Source of the DNA: Terebella lapidaria
Lineage: Eukaryota; Annelida; Polychaeta; Terebellida; Terebellidae
DNA: 64,000 bases
Reading direction: 5' to 3'
NCBI GenBank assembly: GCA_949152475.1
Contig: OX424560.1
Location: forward strand, 62,001 to 126,000
Below, piece by piece: positions 41,515 to 53,234 of the stretch (positions within the stretch are counted from its first letter, which is position 1; each line of letters starts with the position of its first letter). The notes under the pieces are model-generated. The model was given only the letters and a program-made list of their open reading frames with translations, made no database searches and was not told the origin of the DNA. The translations under genes and the position numbers were made by a program.

Positions 41515-42227
41515 GTACGGAAGCCCATAGGTGACATGCGCGTAAAAAATGTCTATGTCTTTTCCAGCAAAAAGCTAGCACGTTCGAACGTGGAAACATT
41601 TCACACTATCACGTTCGCACGTGGAAACAGTTAAGGCTACTGCGTTCACACATGGAAAGTCCGAGGTTACCACGTTAACACGTGGAAGCATTTAACGCTT
41701 CCACGTTCGCACGTGGAAACTTCAGGAGCTACCACGTTCGCACGTGCAAAGATTTGGGTGTGGTAGCATCGAATGCTTTCACGTGTGAACGTGGTAGTTT
41801 TTAATCTTTCTACTTGTGAACGTAGAAACCTAAATCTTTCTACATGTGAACGTGGAAATGTATCTATGTTTCCACGTGTGAACGTGGTAGCTTTGAAACT
41901 TTCTACGTGTGAACGTGGAAACCTACATCTTTCTACGTTCGAACGTGGAAGGTTTTGAAGTTTTTACGTGCGAACGTGAAAGCATAGAATGTTTCCACGT
42001 GTGAACGTGGTAGCTTTGGACTTTGTACGTGTGAACGTGGAAGCCTATAACCTTTCTACGTGCGAACGAGATAAATATTAAAGTTACCACGTGCGAACGT
42101 AATAGCGCCAAATGCTTACACGTGCGAACGTGTTAGCTTTGAACTTTCTACGTTCGAACGTGCAAGGTTTTCAATAGAAAAAAACCCAAATTTTTTCCCC
42201 GCACATGTCACCGATGGGCTTCCATAG
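41515..42227. mobile_element. Palindromic element with CACGT-type internal words
   Basis: Left end GTACGGAAGCCCATAGGTGA matches, inverted, the right end CTATGGAAGCCCATCGGTGA. Inside are about 17 units of 35-38 bp, each centred on a quasi-palindrome such as CACGTTCGCACGTGG on the left and CCACGTGTGAACGTGG on the right, with the orientation switching near 41770. No coding capacity. The start shares ACGGAAGC with the elements at 22326 and 23826. Confidence 0.7.
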
Positions 42228-42922
42228 ATGCGCCTCTATGTCAGGGAAGTTTAATTGTGACATGTAGGCCTAAGTAGAACATCCATATAAAATGCAATAG
42301 GGGACTACTTCATACGATAATATATGTGCAATAAACTCGTCAGTGTTGGAGTTGAGTTGTCAGTTCAGTGATAGGAATAGTAAGATCTATATCAAATTAA
42401 ATGTCTGTTCGGTCAGTCATTCGCTAGAGCAGTATTTTGGATTGGTATAGCACAACTGCCAGTCGGGACAAGCACAAGAGACTGAGGGCACTACTAGTAA
42501 TCAGATTATCGAAACAATCATAGTTTTTGTTATCTATCGCGCCTCTCCAGCGCATACATGAACCGGTCCCGGTACAGCAATCAGAATGAAGTTCCAAATG
42601 ACAACAGACCCTGAAATATGAAATCGTCTTCAGCAGCATTTTTAAAGAACATCAACTGTTACATGAAAGCACAAGAGCGCTACGTATACGACCCACATGA
42701 AGTTATGTGTGTAATACAGTTGCTTTATTCAGCATTTAGATACTTTCGGATACGAACCATGCACACGCCACGCTAAGACTGGTGCTTTTGGCATCGACCT
42801 TGAGACAACATTCAACGGATCAGGTGTATGAAATGTTACCATGGCAACGCGAAACTGCTTCACATCTCTCCAAATGAGAGTTGACATATCTCAATGCGTG
42901 AGGGTTCAATATTATAAGTTAT
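42228..42922. other. Intergenic stretch, nothing recognised
   Basis: No exon, RNA gene or terminal repeat recognised. Confidence 0.35.
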
Positions 42923-43049
42923 CATGGCCTTCAGACCCCAATACGGCGTGATATCTGCCTGAAGTCACCATATACCACGAGGCCGCAGGCCGAGTGGGAT
43001 ATGCTGACTGAAGGCAGATATCATGCCGTATTGGGGTCTGAAGTCCATG
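42923..43049. mobile_element. 127-bp foldback element
   Basis: CATGGCCTTCAGACCCCAAT at the left is mirrored by ATTGGGGTCTGAAGTCCATG at the right, with arms of about 45 bp including ACGGCGTGATATCTGCCT and a small central hairpin (CGAGGCCGCAGGCCGAG region). A non-autonomous foldback or MITE is likely. Confidence 0.6.
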
Positions 43050-45147
43050 GTAACGATTTTATCATTGGATTATATATGGAACTCTCCAAAACGACATCCG
43101 TATTACCCGCCTGAAGCCCACGATACAGAAAATATCGTGGGGTTGTTTCACAGCTCTACAAATACGGCGTGGTATTGTCGGGGAATTGACCAATCAGGAT
43201 CGCGCATTTTCAGCAATCCGATGATAACAATTAATATATCTATCCAAGGTCATATCCGCTGGCCGCTGGCACAAGGGGTTTATAACCGTGGATGGTGGGA
43301 ATGGAATAGTATAAAGTGAAACACACTCTGAATCGCGTGTACAGATGCCATCAATCGCCCCATCCCTCCCCACACACATACAAACACCCAGACAGACGCC
43401 ATTGTTCTACAGTAAGGATCCCTGTCGGTAACATTGTCCGCGACTGATTGAGTGCCGTTTGTGTGCTCTTGATGTTCTGACCCCCTGACTGGCTCGCCAC
43501 AGGCCTGCTCTGACACCAGCGTACTGATATCTGATTGTGCTCGCTCCCCATGTTTTGGATATAAACACTCTTGACGAGGGAACGCGACTCAGCGCGTGCT
43601 GCATAAATTTATAATGCTCACGAGTGGGTCGACTTCGTGACTGAGTCAATCGTTCGCGCACGTTCAAATAAACAAGAACAAACCCCGATCATGGCTGTGG
43701 GTGTTTGACCCTGGAGACAGACTCACCCTGTGATGTGTTGTCCCGGTCCTGCGTCTTGTGTTTGGTCCAGCTCTATTGCTGATCCCGTTCGCCTTCTGTA
43801 TCCGCGTGACGTATCCGACTATGGTGTTCGTGCGCTGTATACGACACTGTGCTATCGTGAGCCGCGGTCTGTCATTGCGTTCCGGGAGCAGCCCTTCATC
43901 CGTGTGTAGGCGGCGTGTGGGGACCTGCACAGGCTGGAGGGGTAGGACAGGGGTCTCGGGTCTCCTAGCGCCCCTCTGACAGGGGAGGGTATGTCCGTCC
44001 GTGTGGCCTTGACCTTCCCGTACAAGCCGAGGTGGGGTGACACACGCACAGACAGACAGGCTGTACACGGGATCCCGGCTCCGTCACGTCACGTCACGTC
44101 AGGACGTCAGCCAACAAGTCCCCGATCTCGTCTGGAGAGGCCGGGTTACTGCGTGGTTGTTGAGGGTATAAGGAAGGAGAGAGACTGTGAGGGGCTGGGA
44201 TGTGGGGGGCTCATCTGGTCCCGGCACGCCGCATTACACAGCTAGGAACAGATCGATAATATTGAGCGGACGGGGTGTGTATTGCTCTGTGAGTCCATTC
44301 CGGCAGTGCATTTGTCTCCGAGACTGCACGAGCGAGTGGGCCGGGAGGAGACGGAAGGGGGGGGGGGGGTCTGTAGCAGGTGCCCGTCACCCACCACGTA
44401 ACACTCTCTGCGCGGAATTCTTCGATCCGGTCTAATTGCTATAACGGGATTTGTTAGCGACCACACGGCACCACACAAACCACGCAGACAGCACACACAA
44501 CACGCAGACAGTGGTCAAGTGTGCCCAGTCCCGTCAAATTGCTCCACACACAGGGGTGCGACAATGTGCTAATACGGCTCCATGGCGAATCTATTCCACT
44601 TAAAGCGACCCCGACACGGCCACAAACAAGCTACAGTCACGCACACATCACGCCTTGGTAAGCTCTCATTGTGCCACTACAGCTTTCACATTGTCGAACC
44701 AAATCAAATACGTGTCAAACTATTAGCAAAGAGACATGGTAAAAGTATCCCAGAGGCAGACTTTTGCACGCTATTATATCACCATTTCTGTCGACTCGTA
44801 CACATATAACCTCCTGTTTCTTCTATATTTAGTAGGATAAAAGGTGGCAGATAGATTAGGTGGCATGTGCTCACTATTTCGGAGCAGTAATTGTTTGACA
44901 GTCGACCACTCGAGCGGACTGTGAGAGGAGAGGTGCTGATTGGTGAGCGGTACTCAACACTGCCTTAATCCCTTGTGACAACTTGATTACTCAGTCACGC
45001 AACCAAGCGGTCAACATTCCTCGGGGAATTACCACAATCAACACACCAGAAATATGGCGTAACCCATGCATATTCAAAGAATCAAAGGGTCAATATCTTA
45101 CTCGACTGGCAGTCACCAGAAATGCCAGAGCTTCGAGAGGCGGTTCA
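43050..45147. other. GC-rich stretch without a recognised gene; possible promoter region
   Basis: 43,500-44,450 is clearly richer in G+C and CpG than its surroundings and includes a run of ACGTCA half-sites at about 44083-44110 and a G run near 44359. Open frames on both strands (up to 134 residues) have no recognisable domain. It could be a CpG-rich promoter or first exon of a gene lying elsewhere, but no splice-supported exon can be given. Confidence 0.3.
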
Positions 45148-45262
45148 CATCCAGCCCAAACGATGCGGAGCGCGTCCAAGATGACCCACATTGGCGCTCG
45201 GGACGAAAACGAACAAATCACGATTATGACTGATTTACGGGGGACACACAAATTGCTAGTTG
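45148..45262 (+). repeat. Inverted repeat, left arm (partner 46384-46498)
   Basis: About 115 bp (GTTCACATCCAGCCCAAACG through TCACGATTATGACTGATTTA) that recurs in reverse complement at 46384-46498. The pair encloses the LINE tail. Confidence 0.75.
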
Positions 45263-45299
45263 TGTATGTATGCTAACAAATGAGATGACCCAAAATCTG

Positions 45300-46213
45300 C
45301 CAAGAATGTACAGATCAAATTCTTGTTGATAATGTACATATTGCTAAAACACCGTCTACATCTTATTTGGGTATTGTAATTGATGACAAAATGTCTTGGA
45401 AACCACATATTGCCAGTCTTTGTAAAAAGTTACTGAAATATGTGGGTATATTTTATCGAACAAAAAATCGTGTCACTAAAACCATTGAACTTCAAATGTA
45501 TTATGCTTTTGTGTACTTTAGACTGTGTTATGGTATAGAAATATTTGGCCAAGCGAGTCGTAATGTTCTTCAGCCTCTTCAAGTCATGCAGAATCGGATT
45601 CTCAAAATTGTACTTAATAAACCTAAACGATACCCAACTGATGATTTGTACAAAAATGGTGATTTGCTTAAAATTAACGAAATTCATTTGTTTAAATTGT
45701 ATGTTTTTTTACATAATTACACGAGAGGAAAACTCCCTACTGTATTTGATAAAATATTAAATCCAAATGTAAACATATCTAAATACACAACTAGACAAAA
45801 CGTGTTCTTTACTGTAACTAGGCATCAATCTAGTTATGGAAAAATGTTGCTGAATAATTATTGTAACAAACTGTGGCATGTACTCCCAGGAGATATTAAA
45901 AATAGTAACTCATCCTCCACTTTCAAACGAAGATTGAAGCAACATTTAATGTCTAGATATATATGTTCTGTTTAGTTACTATCATATAAAATATATGCAA
46001 AACCCTAATACATGTTATCATTGTAAATATTTCACATTGTGTCCTTTTGGTGTGTGTGTGGGTTTTTTTTTTTTTTTTTTTTTTTTTCCCCTGGTCACCA
46101 GCTTGATGAGTTTACTCCTCTGGTGCCCAGCATGTGTATTCTGTGTGCTTTCTCATTGTTATGTTACGTTTTACACATGCAAAATAAACTTCTATTCTAT
46201 TCTATTCTATTCG
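45300..46213 (+). mobile_element. LINE 3' end (jockey/CR1-like reverse transcriptase tail)
   Basis: An open frame of about 225 residues ends at 45975 and begins within the reverse-transcriptase thumb: STSYLGIVIDDKMSWKPHI, NRVTKTIELQMYYAFVYFRL, LQVMQNRILKIVLNKPKRYP and LPGDIKNSNSSSTFKRRLKQ. This is the usual C-terminus of jockey/CR1-type LINEs. The 3' UTR carries a T run of about 27 at 46061-46087 and ends in a (TTCTA)n microsatellite at about 46189-46213. It is 5'-truncated, so not autonomous, but its reading frame is little decayed, suggesting a fairly recent insertion. Confidence 0.8.
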
Positions 46214-46383
46214 AATCTAATTACATACGATAACTCAACTAAATGCCACGATATATTGCTGAAACTCCCCTCCAAACATCGCAAATCCTTCCTCGTAAAA
46301 TTTGTAGTCGGTGATAGCCAACCCTGAAGTCAATGTTTGGAAGGCATTTACAACAATGTTTCGGTGTATTTGAGTGAATACGA

Positions 46384-46498
46384 AAAGACATATTGGTGTG
46401 TCAACCCGTAAATTAGCCATAATCGTGATTTGTTTGTTTTCGTCCCGAACACCAATGTGGGCCATCTTGGACGCGCTCCGCGTCGCTTGGGCTGGTTC
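46384..46498 (-). repeat. Inverted repeat, right arm (partner 45148-45262)
   Basis: Reverse complement of the left arm with about ten differences, CGTCCCGAACACCAATGTGG and GCCATCTTGGACGCGCTCCG being clear landmarks. Confidence 0.75.
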
Positions 46499-46998
46499 AC
46501 ATCATGACTTGTACTATCTGTTGTTTCCTGGCGTCAGTCACAGGACCTAAGCTCGCTCACCAGGAGTTCCTAATGGAATCAACGAGCCAGGAGCATAGAT
46601 CTGGTGGACAAAACAAGTGAATAAATGGCGTGTATACACTCTTTATAACTTTTTTACACCATTTTTGCCCATACAACATATTATGGGCATACTGAATGGT
46701 ATCATATTGTAACTTGGCATACTTCACCTAGGAGTCAAACGGCAATTTTCTTCTAAATTTCAGGCTTTTATCACACAAAATCAAAATTTGCCAACCTACC
46801 CCAATTTCAGGCCAAATATATCAAAATCTATAACTTCTTCCAAGGTCACTTTGAGAGGAAATATCGCTATCTTCGTTATCATTGTGGTAGTATATGTTTT
46901 ACATTTTTGTGACATGTCCGTTTGTGTATATTTATCAACAATTTCTCCTCAACTTCTCTAATAAGGATGTGATACAGCCAATATTTGTGACTGTATTT
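46499..46998. other. Intergenic stretch, nothing recognised
   Basis: No motif, exon or element border recognised. Confidence 0.35.
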
Positions 46999-47077
46999 GT
47001 GATTGAGAAACTGGGACTATGTGTGCAGGGTGGTTGAAATCTTTGTATTGTGGGTGTGACACTAACAGCCTACTGAT
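46999..47077 (+). repeat. Duplicated block a, second copy
   Basis: Partner of 39463-39541. Confidence 0.8.
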
Positions 47078-47736
47078 AGGGTAGATTCAGTATGAGCGGG
47101 ACACATAAGGATTCATATGCCAATGTGTAACAGTCAGTGAACCCCAGATAAAATGTTTATGCATACAGGCCTAGTATCAACCCTCTTACGGCCTGCCATA
47201 ATATTACTAACTAACAGTGTCTCTTAACTTGAACATCGGGAGTAATTATAAATATGCATTCAGTGTCCCGGTGAAACTGAAAAATGTAGACAGAGCGGGA
47301 CAGTACTTTAAGATTGACCGGGACACTATCATAAGTGTGGCTTACAATGATTGCATCAGTGAAACTGCTTTAGATATATAATTATATGAATCATCGAGGT
47401 AGTAGCTGAAAAAATGCAAGAGAGAAAACAAAAGTAAGCGAACTAAATGTCCTGATCGAAAGTGCAACCAATTATATTGATTTATATACTGAACATTAAG
47501 AATGAATGGCACCAATAACGGTATTTTGTGAGAAATAAAATACAACAGGAATTTGACCTTTGACCTAATTTTCAAAGTCACAGGACAACATGGCTAATAT
47601 CTTGTTTCTTATCGACTTTATAGCTTGGGAATCAATTGTTAACATACAGGAAATGATAAACGTCGAATATTCTGATGACCTTGAATTTGACCTTGAATTC
47701 GTTTTCAAGGTCAGAACACCAAATTGCCAATATCTC
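47078..47736. other. Non-coding stretch between duplicated blocks
   Basis: Differs completely from the corresponding interval 39542-40642. No gene recognised. Confidence 0.35.
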
Positions 47737-48367
47737 GATTTGATTACGTGACCAGGCAGGCGCATCGGGAGTAATGGATAGGTGTGAGTCTGTAAAGAAC
47801 ATGTAACAGACACTAGATAATTTCGCATAAAACGTAGCACTAATATTTCCTGAACAGTAAGAATGATGTAAAATAACATTCATGCAGACAAATGTTAACC
47901 GACATCGGCGAAATTATTGAATGTAAAACCAAGAACGTTGATAAATCCCTGATGTTTCATTCCATTAAGCCACATGAGTCAGCGAGGCCTCGGTTCAGTG
48001 TGATGTATTTTACAGCTTGATGCCTTAAAGCAGCTGCCTTCGCAAACAGGCAATATTGTTTTTAATCATATTTCATATTAAACTTGTGAAATTAACTGAA
48101 TGAAACTTACATCAAATGTTATGACTGCAACCAGTCCTTTGGGAACTTTTGCTCATTTGAACAGGTGTTTCTGCAGGAAATGTATCCATCACACGCAGAT
48201 GTAAAACAAAGCATAAAGGTGCAAAATGGACTGACAATTTCACGCATATACAGTACTGGAAAATGTACTCGATTTGGACTTTTAAGGTCAATTTGGGTAT
48301 TTGTTTACATGTGGGGTTGATGGATACACTACACGTTTGTTTATATACAACACTGGCATAAATGTGT
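47737..48367 (+). repeat. Duplicated block b, second copy, ending at a gypsy LTR
   Basis: Partner of 40643-41232. Ends AAATGTGT exactly where the LTR begins, giving GTGT as the probable 4-bp target site. Confidence 0.88.
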
Positions 48368-49698
48368 TGTAACGGGTTCTTCACCCTTCTGTGACGTCTT
48401 AATAAACCGGTTTTCTTGGGAGGTGGGTGAGTTGTTATTTAACCGGAGCTGTAACGGTAAAATTCCGGAATAACTGCTACTGCTGTACAGTTGCACTCCG
48501 GCTAGAAGTCTCTGAAGGTTGGTAGCGTGGTCTGGAATGGACCTCTTCGTTTCCGTCTCCGGGTACTGCAACTGCTCCGTCGGGATACCACTTTACTGCA
48601 ACAGCTCCGTCGTTTTCCGCCTTTCTGCAACTGCGACTGCACCTGGAATAGAGAATCCGGGAATGTTGCCGTTTCCGAATACTGCAACCGCTCTGCCAGG
48701 TTCCGCCTCACTGCAAACTGCTCCGGTTGGCTCCGCCTCACCGCAACCTGCGACTGCACCTGAAATGGAGAATCTCGGAAGTGTTCTCACTTCCGGTTAC
48801 CGCAACCGCTCCGTCAGGTACTGCCTCTGCTACTCCGTCGTCCGGTACCGCCTCCACAACTGCTTCGTCGTTCCCGTCTCTGCAACTGCTCCGTCCGGTA
48901 CCACCTCCGTAGTTGATCCGTTGAATTCCACCTCCGTCTCCGTCTCCTTCCTTGGTGATCTGGGTTCTTGGATCACCCTAAGACGTCGTTACAACTTTGT
49001 CTTAACCGACTGTGGACTTATCTCCCTTTTCTCCGTATTACTTTCTTTTCCGGTGAACTAACTTTATCATAAATTCCAGTTCCCTAACAAACACGGAAAA
49101 ACAACTCGGTTGAAGTTTTCATGTTTATTTTCTAAGTGTACAGTCGGAAGACATAACTGCTATCATCTGGTATGACCTAAGCCGGAGCAAGGGAGTACTC
49201 TGCTATGGGAGAAGGGGTCTGCACAGGTCGACGTCAGGACACCAACTCCGCCATCCGCTGTGAAGCGGGGGCTTTTATAGACCTGAGACCCACGTCACGT
49301 GACCAACCTATTGTGACGCCATAGTCCGCCAAAACACTGATTTTTCCGTAATTTCTAAAAACACTCTAGAACCAATCAGTGGCTGACACGTCACCTTTTA
49401 AACCGAAAACGAGGCTGATCACACGACCTTCCGGAAATAACGTCATTACGTTTTTGTACTCCATTGTTCCGACTCCGTCTCCGGTTCCGTCTCCGTCTCC
49501 GGCTCCGTCTCCAGTTTTACCAACATCAAAAATATACTAAGTTCCAAGACGGAAAACCTTCTAAATATCACCAATACGGAACCGAATGAACCTTTAAACA
49601 CATATACATTTCAATAAACTGTTATTTAACCGTAATATCACAAAATACTGCTAGAATTACCTAGGGGAAACTTTTGGGAACACCCCAAAACCGTTACA
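48368..49698 (-). repeat. 3' LTR of gypsy copy 2
   Basis: 1331 bp, TGTAAC...GTTACA. Same promoter arrangement: TATA at 49272-49279 and GTCACGTGAC at 49294-49303, with a near-CRE at 49313-49320. Confidence 0.9.
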
Positions 49699-49810
49699 CT
49701 CCCCCTTCCTTAGACTCTGTTCGTCCCGAACAGATCAATATCACATATCACATATACATAAATTTTTAACCGTTAAATTGTCCGTATAATCAAACACAAC
49801 TTTTTCCGTG

Positions 49811-49859
49811 ATCCGGGTACTGGTATCTCTTAACTAGTTTACGGTCACTGTACCCGGAT
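49811..49859 (-). promoter_or_regulatory. Hairpin before the polypurine tract, gypsy copy 2
   Basis: ATCCGGGTAC and GTACCCGGAT arms as in copy 1, with one difference in the loop-side region, so the stem is kept. Confidence 0.5.
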
Positions 49860-49964
49860 ATCTTTCTTGTTCCGTTTCCCACTTTTAACTCTTAATTATA
49901 CTAGAATCTGGGAAACGGTTCTTCTTCTCCTTGCGCCGACTTGACTTGCGACGACTTGCGACGA

Positions 49965-51826
49965 CTACTGCCCACCAGTATCACGGCGCGAACTGCTCCC
50001 TGACGGCAGACGAGGTGGAATGGTCTGTGGTACCAACGGTCGTCCGAAGCTTGTTCCTCTGGCATCAACCGGGAGAAGATCGGGATCATGTAAACTCCAC
50101 TGGGGTGGCACGTAGAACCCATTCCGGAGGCGTTCGTCCCGGATGGACCAATCTGGAATCCGGACGATCTGACGGGTCGAGACGAGACCAAACGGTGACT
50201 TTCTCTGCTCCATGATCTCCACGTAGACGCCGGAGTCTCTCATCTCGGCTGGCCCCCACTGCTCCGGTCCCCAGCGTACGGCATAATATCTGGCATGCTC
50301 CGGGACTGCAGGTGCAAAGACGGATGCACTACGTCCTCCAATGTTCACTGGGAACAGTGGGATGGACACGGTTGAGTTGAAGGACCGCCAAACGGGTAGA
50401 AAGTGTATGGTGGACTCTGGGTTGGTGCTCGGGCTTGGCTCCTTCCGGACCGCTCACTGGAAGACTGTCGAGGCCTGGTTTCCACCGGAGACAGGATTCC
50501 GGGTGTAGCTCTGGCTCGATCTATCAGGATACTCCTCCGGGCTCTCTGCACGTCCGCATGGCTTCGGTCAGACGCGGAAGACTCCATTCCGTCATCCCTA
50601 GCCGCTGTACTGGTTCTGCTTCCGGCTACTGCTTGAATGGTTGCCGGTAAAGTTCTCTCCGTGGATCCTCGGGTCTCCATCTCACTGTCAGCTCTGCTCC
50701 TGGTTCCGCCTTCCGCTTTGGTCTCCGCTCTGCCTCCTGATCTGCCAACGGGTCTGCTGTCCGCTCGGCTATCTGCTCTGCTATCTGCCCTGCTATCGGC
50801 TCTGCTATCTGTTCTGCTATCTGCTCTGCTATCTGCTCGGGCGCTGGATCTGCTTTCTGCTCCGCCTCCGGGCCGGACGATCACACTGCTCACCGCTCTG
50901 CCACTACTAGTCGTTCTCGGAGCTGGGCTCCGGAAACTGCCTTCCTCGTCGTCTCTGTCCTGCATTTCCGCAATATCCGCCACTCCAACTTCTGCTGTTG
51001 CTCCGCTGGAACCTTCCTCCAACAACCGGAACTTGTAGTCGTACACCGCCTTGCCTTTTCCCTTGACGCTGCCTCCTGAAGACTTGGATGGGGAGTGCCG
51101 CTTCTCCTCTCGGCCACGTTCTCCGCCTCGGTCCTTGGTACGCTCCGGGCTCTCCTTTCTATATTCCCGGCGTTGATGCCGGCTGGATTTCTCCGGAGAA
51201 CGGCTGCGACTCCGCTTCTTTCCGCGGTCTCGATCGGCTCCGGTACCCCGAGATGGGTCCGGGCTGTTTTTCTGGGAGGGGTTCCGGGAAGAACTTCGGG
51301 TAACAGGTGGCTTAACCGGCTTCGGGTCCTCCGGGTCTTGCAACTCGTCTTCACTTGCCATAATTTTCAGCTCTGCTTCTTCTTCCGAACTGCTCTCTGC
51401 CTCCGTGGACGACACGTCGGCTGCTAGTGTGGTTACCGACTGGGTACCAGAACGGTACCGGGTCCGGGACGAAACCGAACATCCCGACTCCGACTCCGTA
51501 TCCGACAGCTGGTCAAGCCGTGTTACTGCTTTCTTGCTTCTCCGTGGAGTCACCCTGGACCGGAGGGCTTTTTCCTCAAACTGTTCTCTGCCAACCCTAA
51601 GTCGAATCGGGTTCGCGTCCATTCCGTGTCGGGACTGCAGATGTTTCTGTGTCCCCTCTTTCCGTCTGCTCCAATGGTCACACTGCGGACAGGCGAAGAC
51701 GGTGACTTCACTCGTGTGCTGCTCCGTGACATGTCGGAGCAACGTGTGCTTGCTCTTGAATTCCAGGTTGCAGTCTCCACACCGGTGAGGGCGGGGCTTG
51801 CGGGGTGTTGTCTTTACTTTCGGCAT
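49965..51826 (-). pseudogene. Gypsy copy 2 ORF4 relic
   Basis: Homologue of the zinc-finger and RS-rich protein at 27033-28880. The finger region and the conserved C-terminal WGPEQWGPAEMRDSGVYVEI region are both readable, and the SRAD repeat run has a different copy number. Broken, so listed as a fossil. Confidence 0.8.
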
Positions 51827-51904
51827 TCTGATTCTCTGCTTCGGGTCGATGTTGACTCAGCTACAGCAAACTGCCTTCTGCGTCCGGTAACAGCTATCTG
51901 CCCC

Positions 51905-51955
51905 TTTTTATAGTCTCTGGAAGTCACGTGACCGGCTTATCTGCTTGATGATTGG
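51905..51955 (-). promoter_or_regulatory. Internal promoter before ORF4, gypsy copy 2
   Basis: TATAAAAA at 51905-51912, GTCACGTGAC at 51923-51932 and CCAAT (complement at 51950-51955), matching copy 1. Confidence 0.55.
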
Positions 51956-52216
51956 CTGCTCAGCAAACTGCAACTCCCCCTGGTGGTGACCTTCCACAAG
52001 GTCTGCTTCCAGAGATTTCCGTCTTCTTGGATAAATAATTTTATTTATTTTTTTTCCCGTGTTGTCGCTGCTAACTGCCACCGCTATTGTCCACCGCTTC
52101 TGCCAAACTGCCAACAGCTACCTTCTTCCGTCTCCCCCAAACTCCTATACTGCTATCAGCTGCCGCCTTCCGCCTCCGCCAAACTGCCATACTGCCATCA
52201 GCTACCACCAACCGCC

Positions 52217-52915
52217 TCAGAGTTCCTCCTCGTCCGCCGTGTAATACTCCGAATTCTCCGACTCTGTGTCCGGGGTGGGAGAGGGTGGTTTATACTCCCA
52301 CACCCGGATCTCTTCCTCCCAGTCCTCCGCCGGCAGAACTTCTCCGTCCTGTTCCGCCGAAATCTCCAGTTCCAGTTCCCAGTCTTCAGGAGGTGTGTCT
52401 TCCGCTGCCCGAAGACAGCCCTGCGGATCCGGAACCCAACCTGGTGGATCGATCGGTTCCGGGCGTTTGATGGGAGCGGCTGCTCCGGCATCCCAATCTG
52501 TTCCGTACGGGAGTTGATGAAGGGACGGGACAGGAATTGGAGGCTGTACCGGGGAACGAGTCAAAAATCGGCAGAAGCGGTTCTGTCGGGACTTCGTAGC
52601 AATCCCTCTCCGGGCTGAGTCGAACGTTCCGACCCGGTTCAGTGTCCATTCGTCCTGAGGAGGACGGTATTCCGCAGGGTACGTCCATCCATGTGCCTCC
52701 CGGAGATGTCTCCGCAAGTCACAGGCCCGATTTCCGTAGAAGGAACACAAGCAGCAAGAGTATTTCTGGACCTGGCAGACTAGTTCTCTTTTATCCCTCG
52801 CGTCCGCAAACATCCAGTCGCACTTCTTACAGTACCGCCACAGCTATATCGTCCGGTTGCCCAACTCGGTCCCATTGGGGCCGCCACCTCGTCTTCGCTG
52901 GAACGCCAAGTAGGC
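52217..52915 (-). pseudogene. Gypsy copy 2 ORF3 relic
   Basis: Homologue of the acidic-tailed zinc-finger protein at 29198-29974. CCLCSFYGNRACDLRRHLRE and the WEYKPPSPTPDTES tail are conserved. The N-terminal part is degraded. Broken. Confidence 0.75.
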
Positions 52916-53165
52916 CATCCGGAAAAGCCGGGTAACAAAAGCTGCTAGTCGAATCTGCGTCTTCTGCACCACTTCTACTGTGCCGCTTCTACTGCACTTT
53001 TTCTCCGGACTGATGGTCTTCCGGGAAAAACTTTGTTGTTTTTACTGCAAAATCTGCTCTTGCCGGAAAATGCTGGACTTGATTCAATTCCGCCAAATAT
53101 TGTCTGCGATGTGCACAGCTCGAGGTCTGCTCTCCAACTGCTGTCAGAGCCCGATTTCAAGGCCC

Positions 53166-53234
53166 TTTTATACCCTTTCTGCTCACGTGACTTGAAAAGC
53201 TCCACGCTGATTGGCTGCCTCAGGAGTGACGTCA
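53166..53234 (-). promoter_or_regulatory. Internal promoter before ORF3, gypsy copy 2
   Basis: TATAAAAG at about 53165-53172, CACGTG at 53184-53189, CCAAT (complement at 53209-53214) and TGACGTCA at 53227-53234, the same order as copy 1. Confidence 0.55.

Noticed and set aside
43664-44068. A 134-residue - strand open frame
   Set aside because: No family motif, biased composition from the GC-rich island, and no splice or promoter support.
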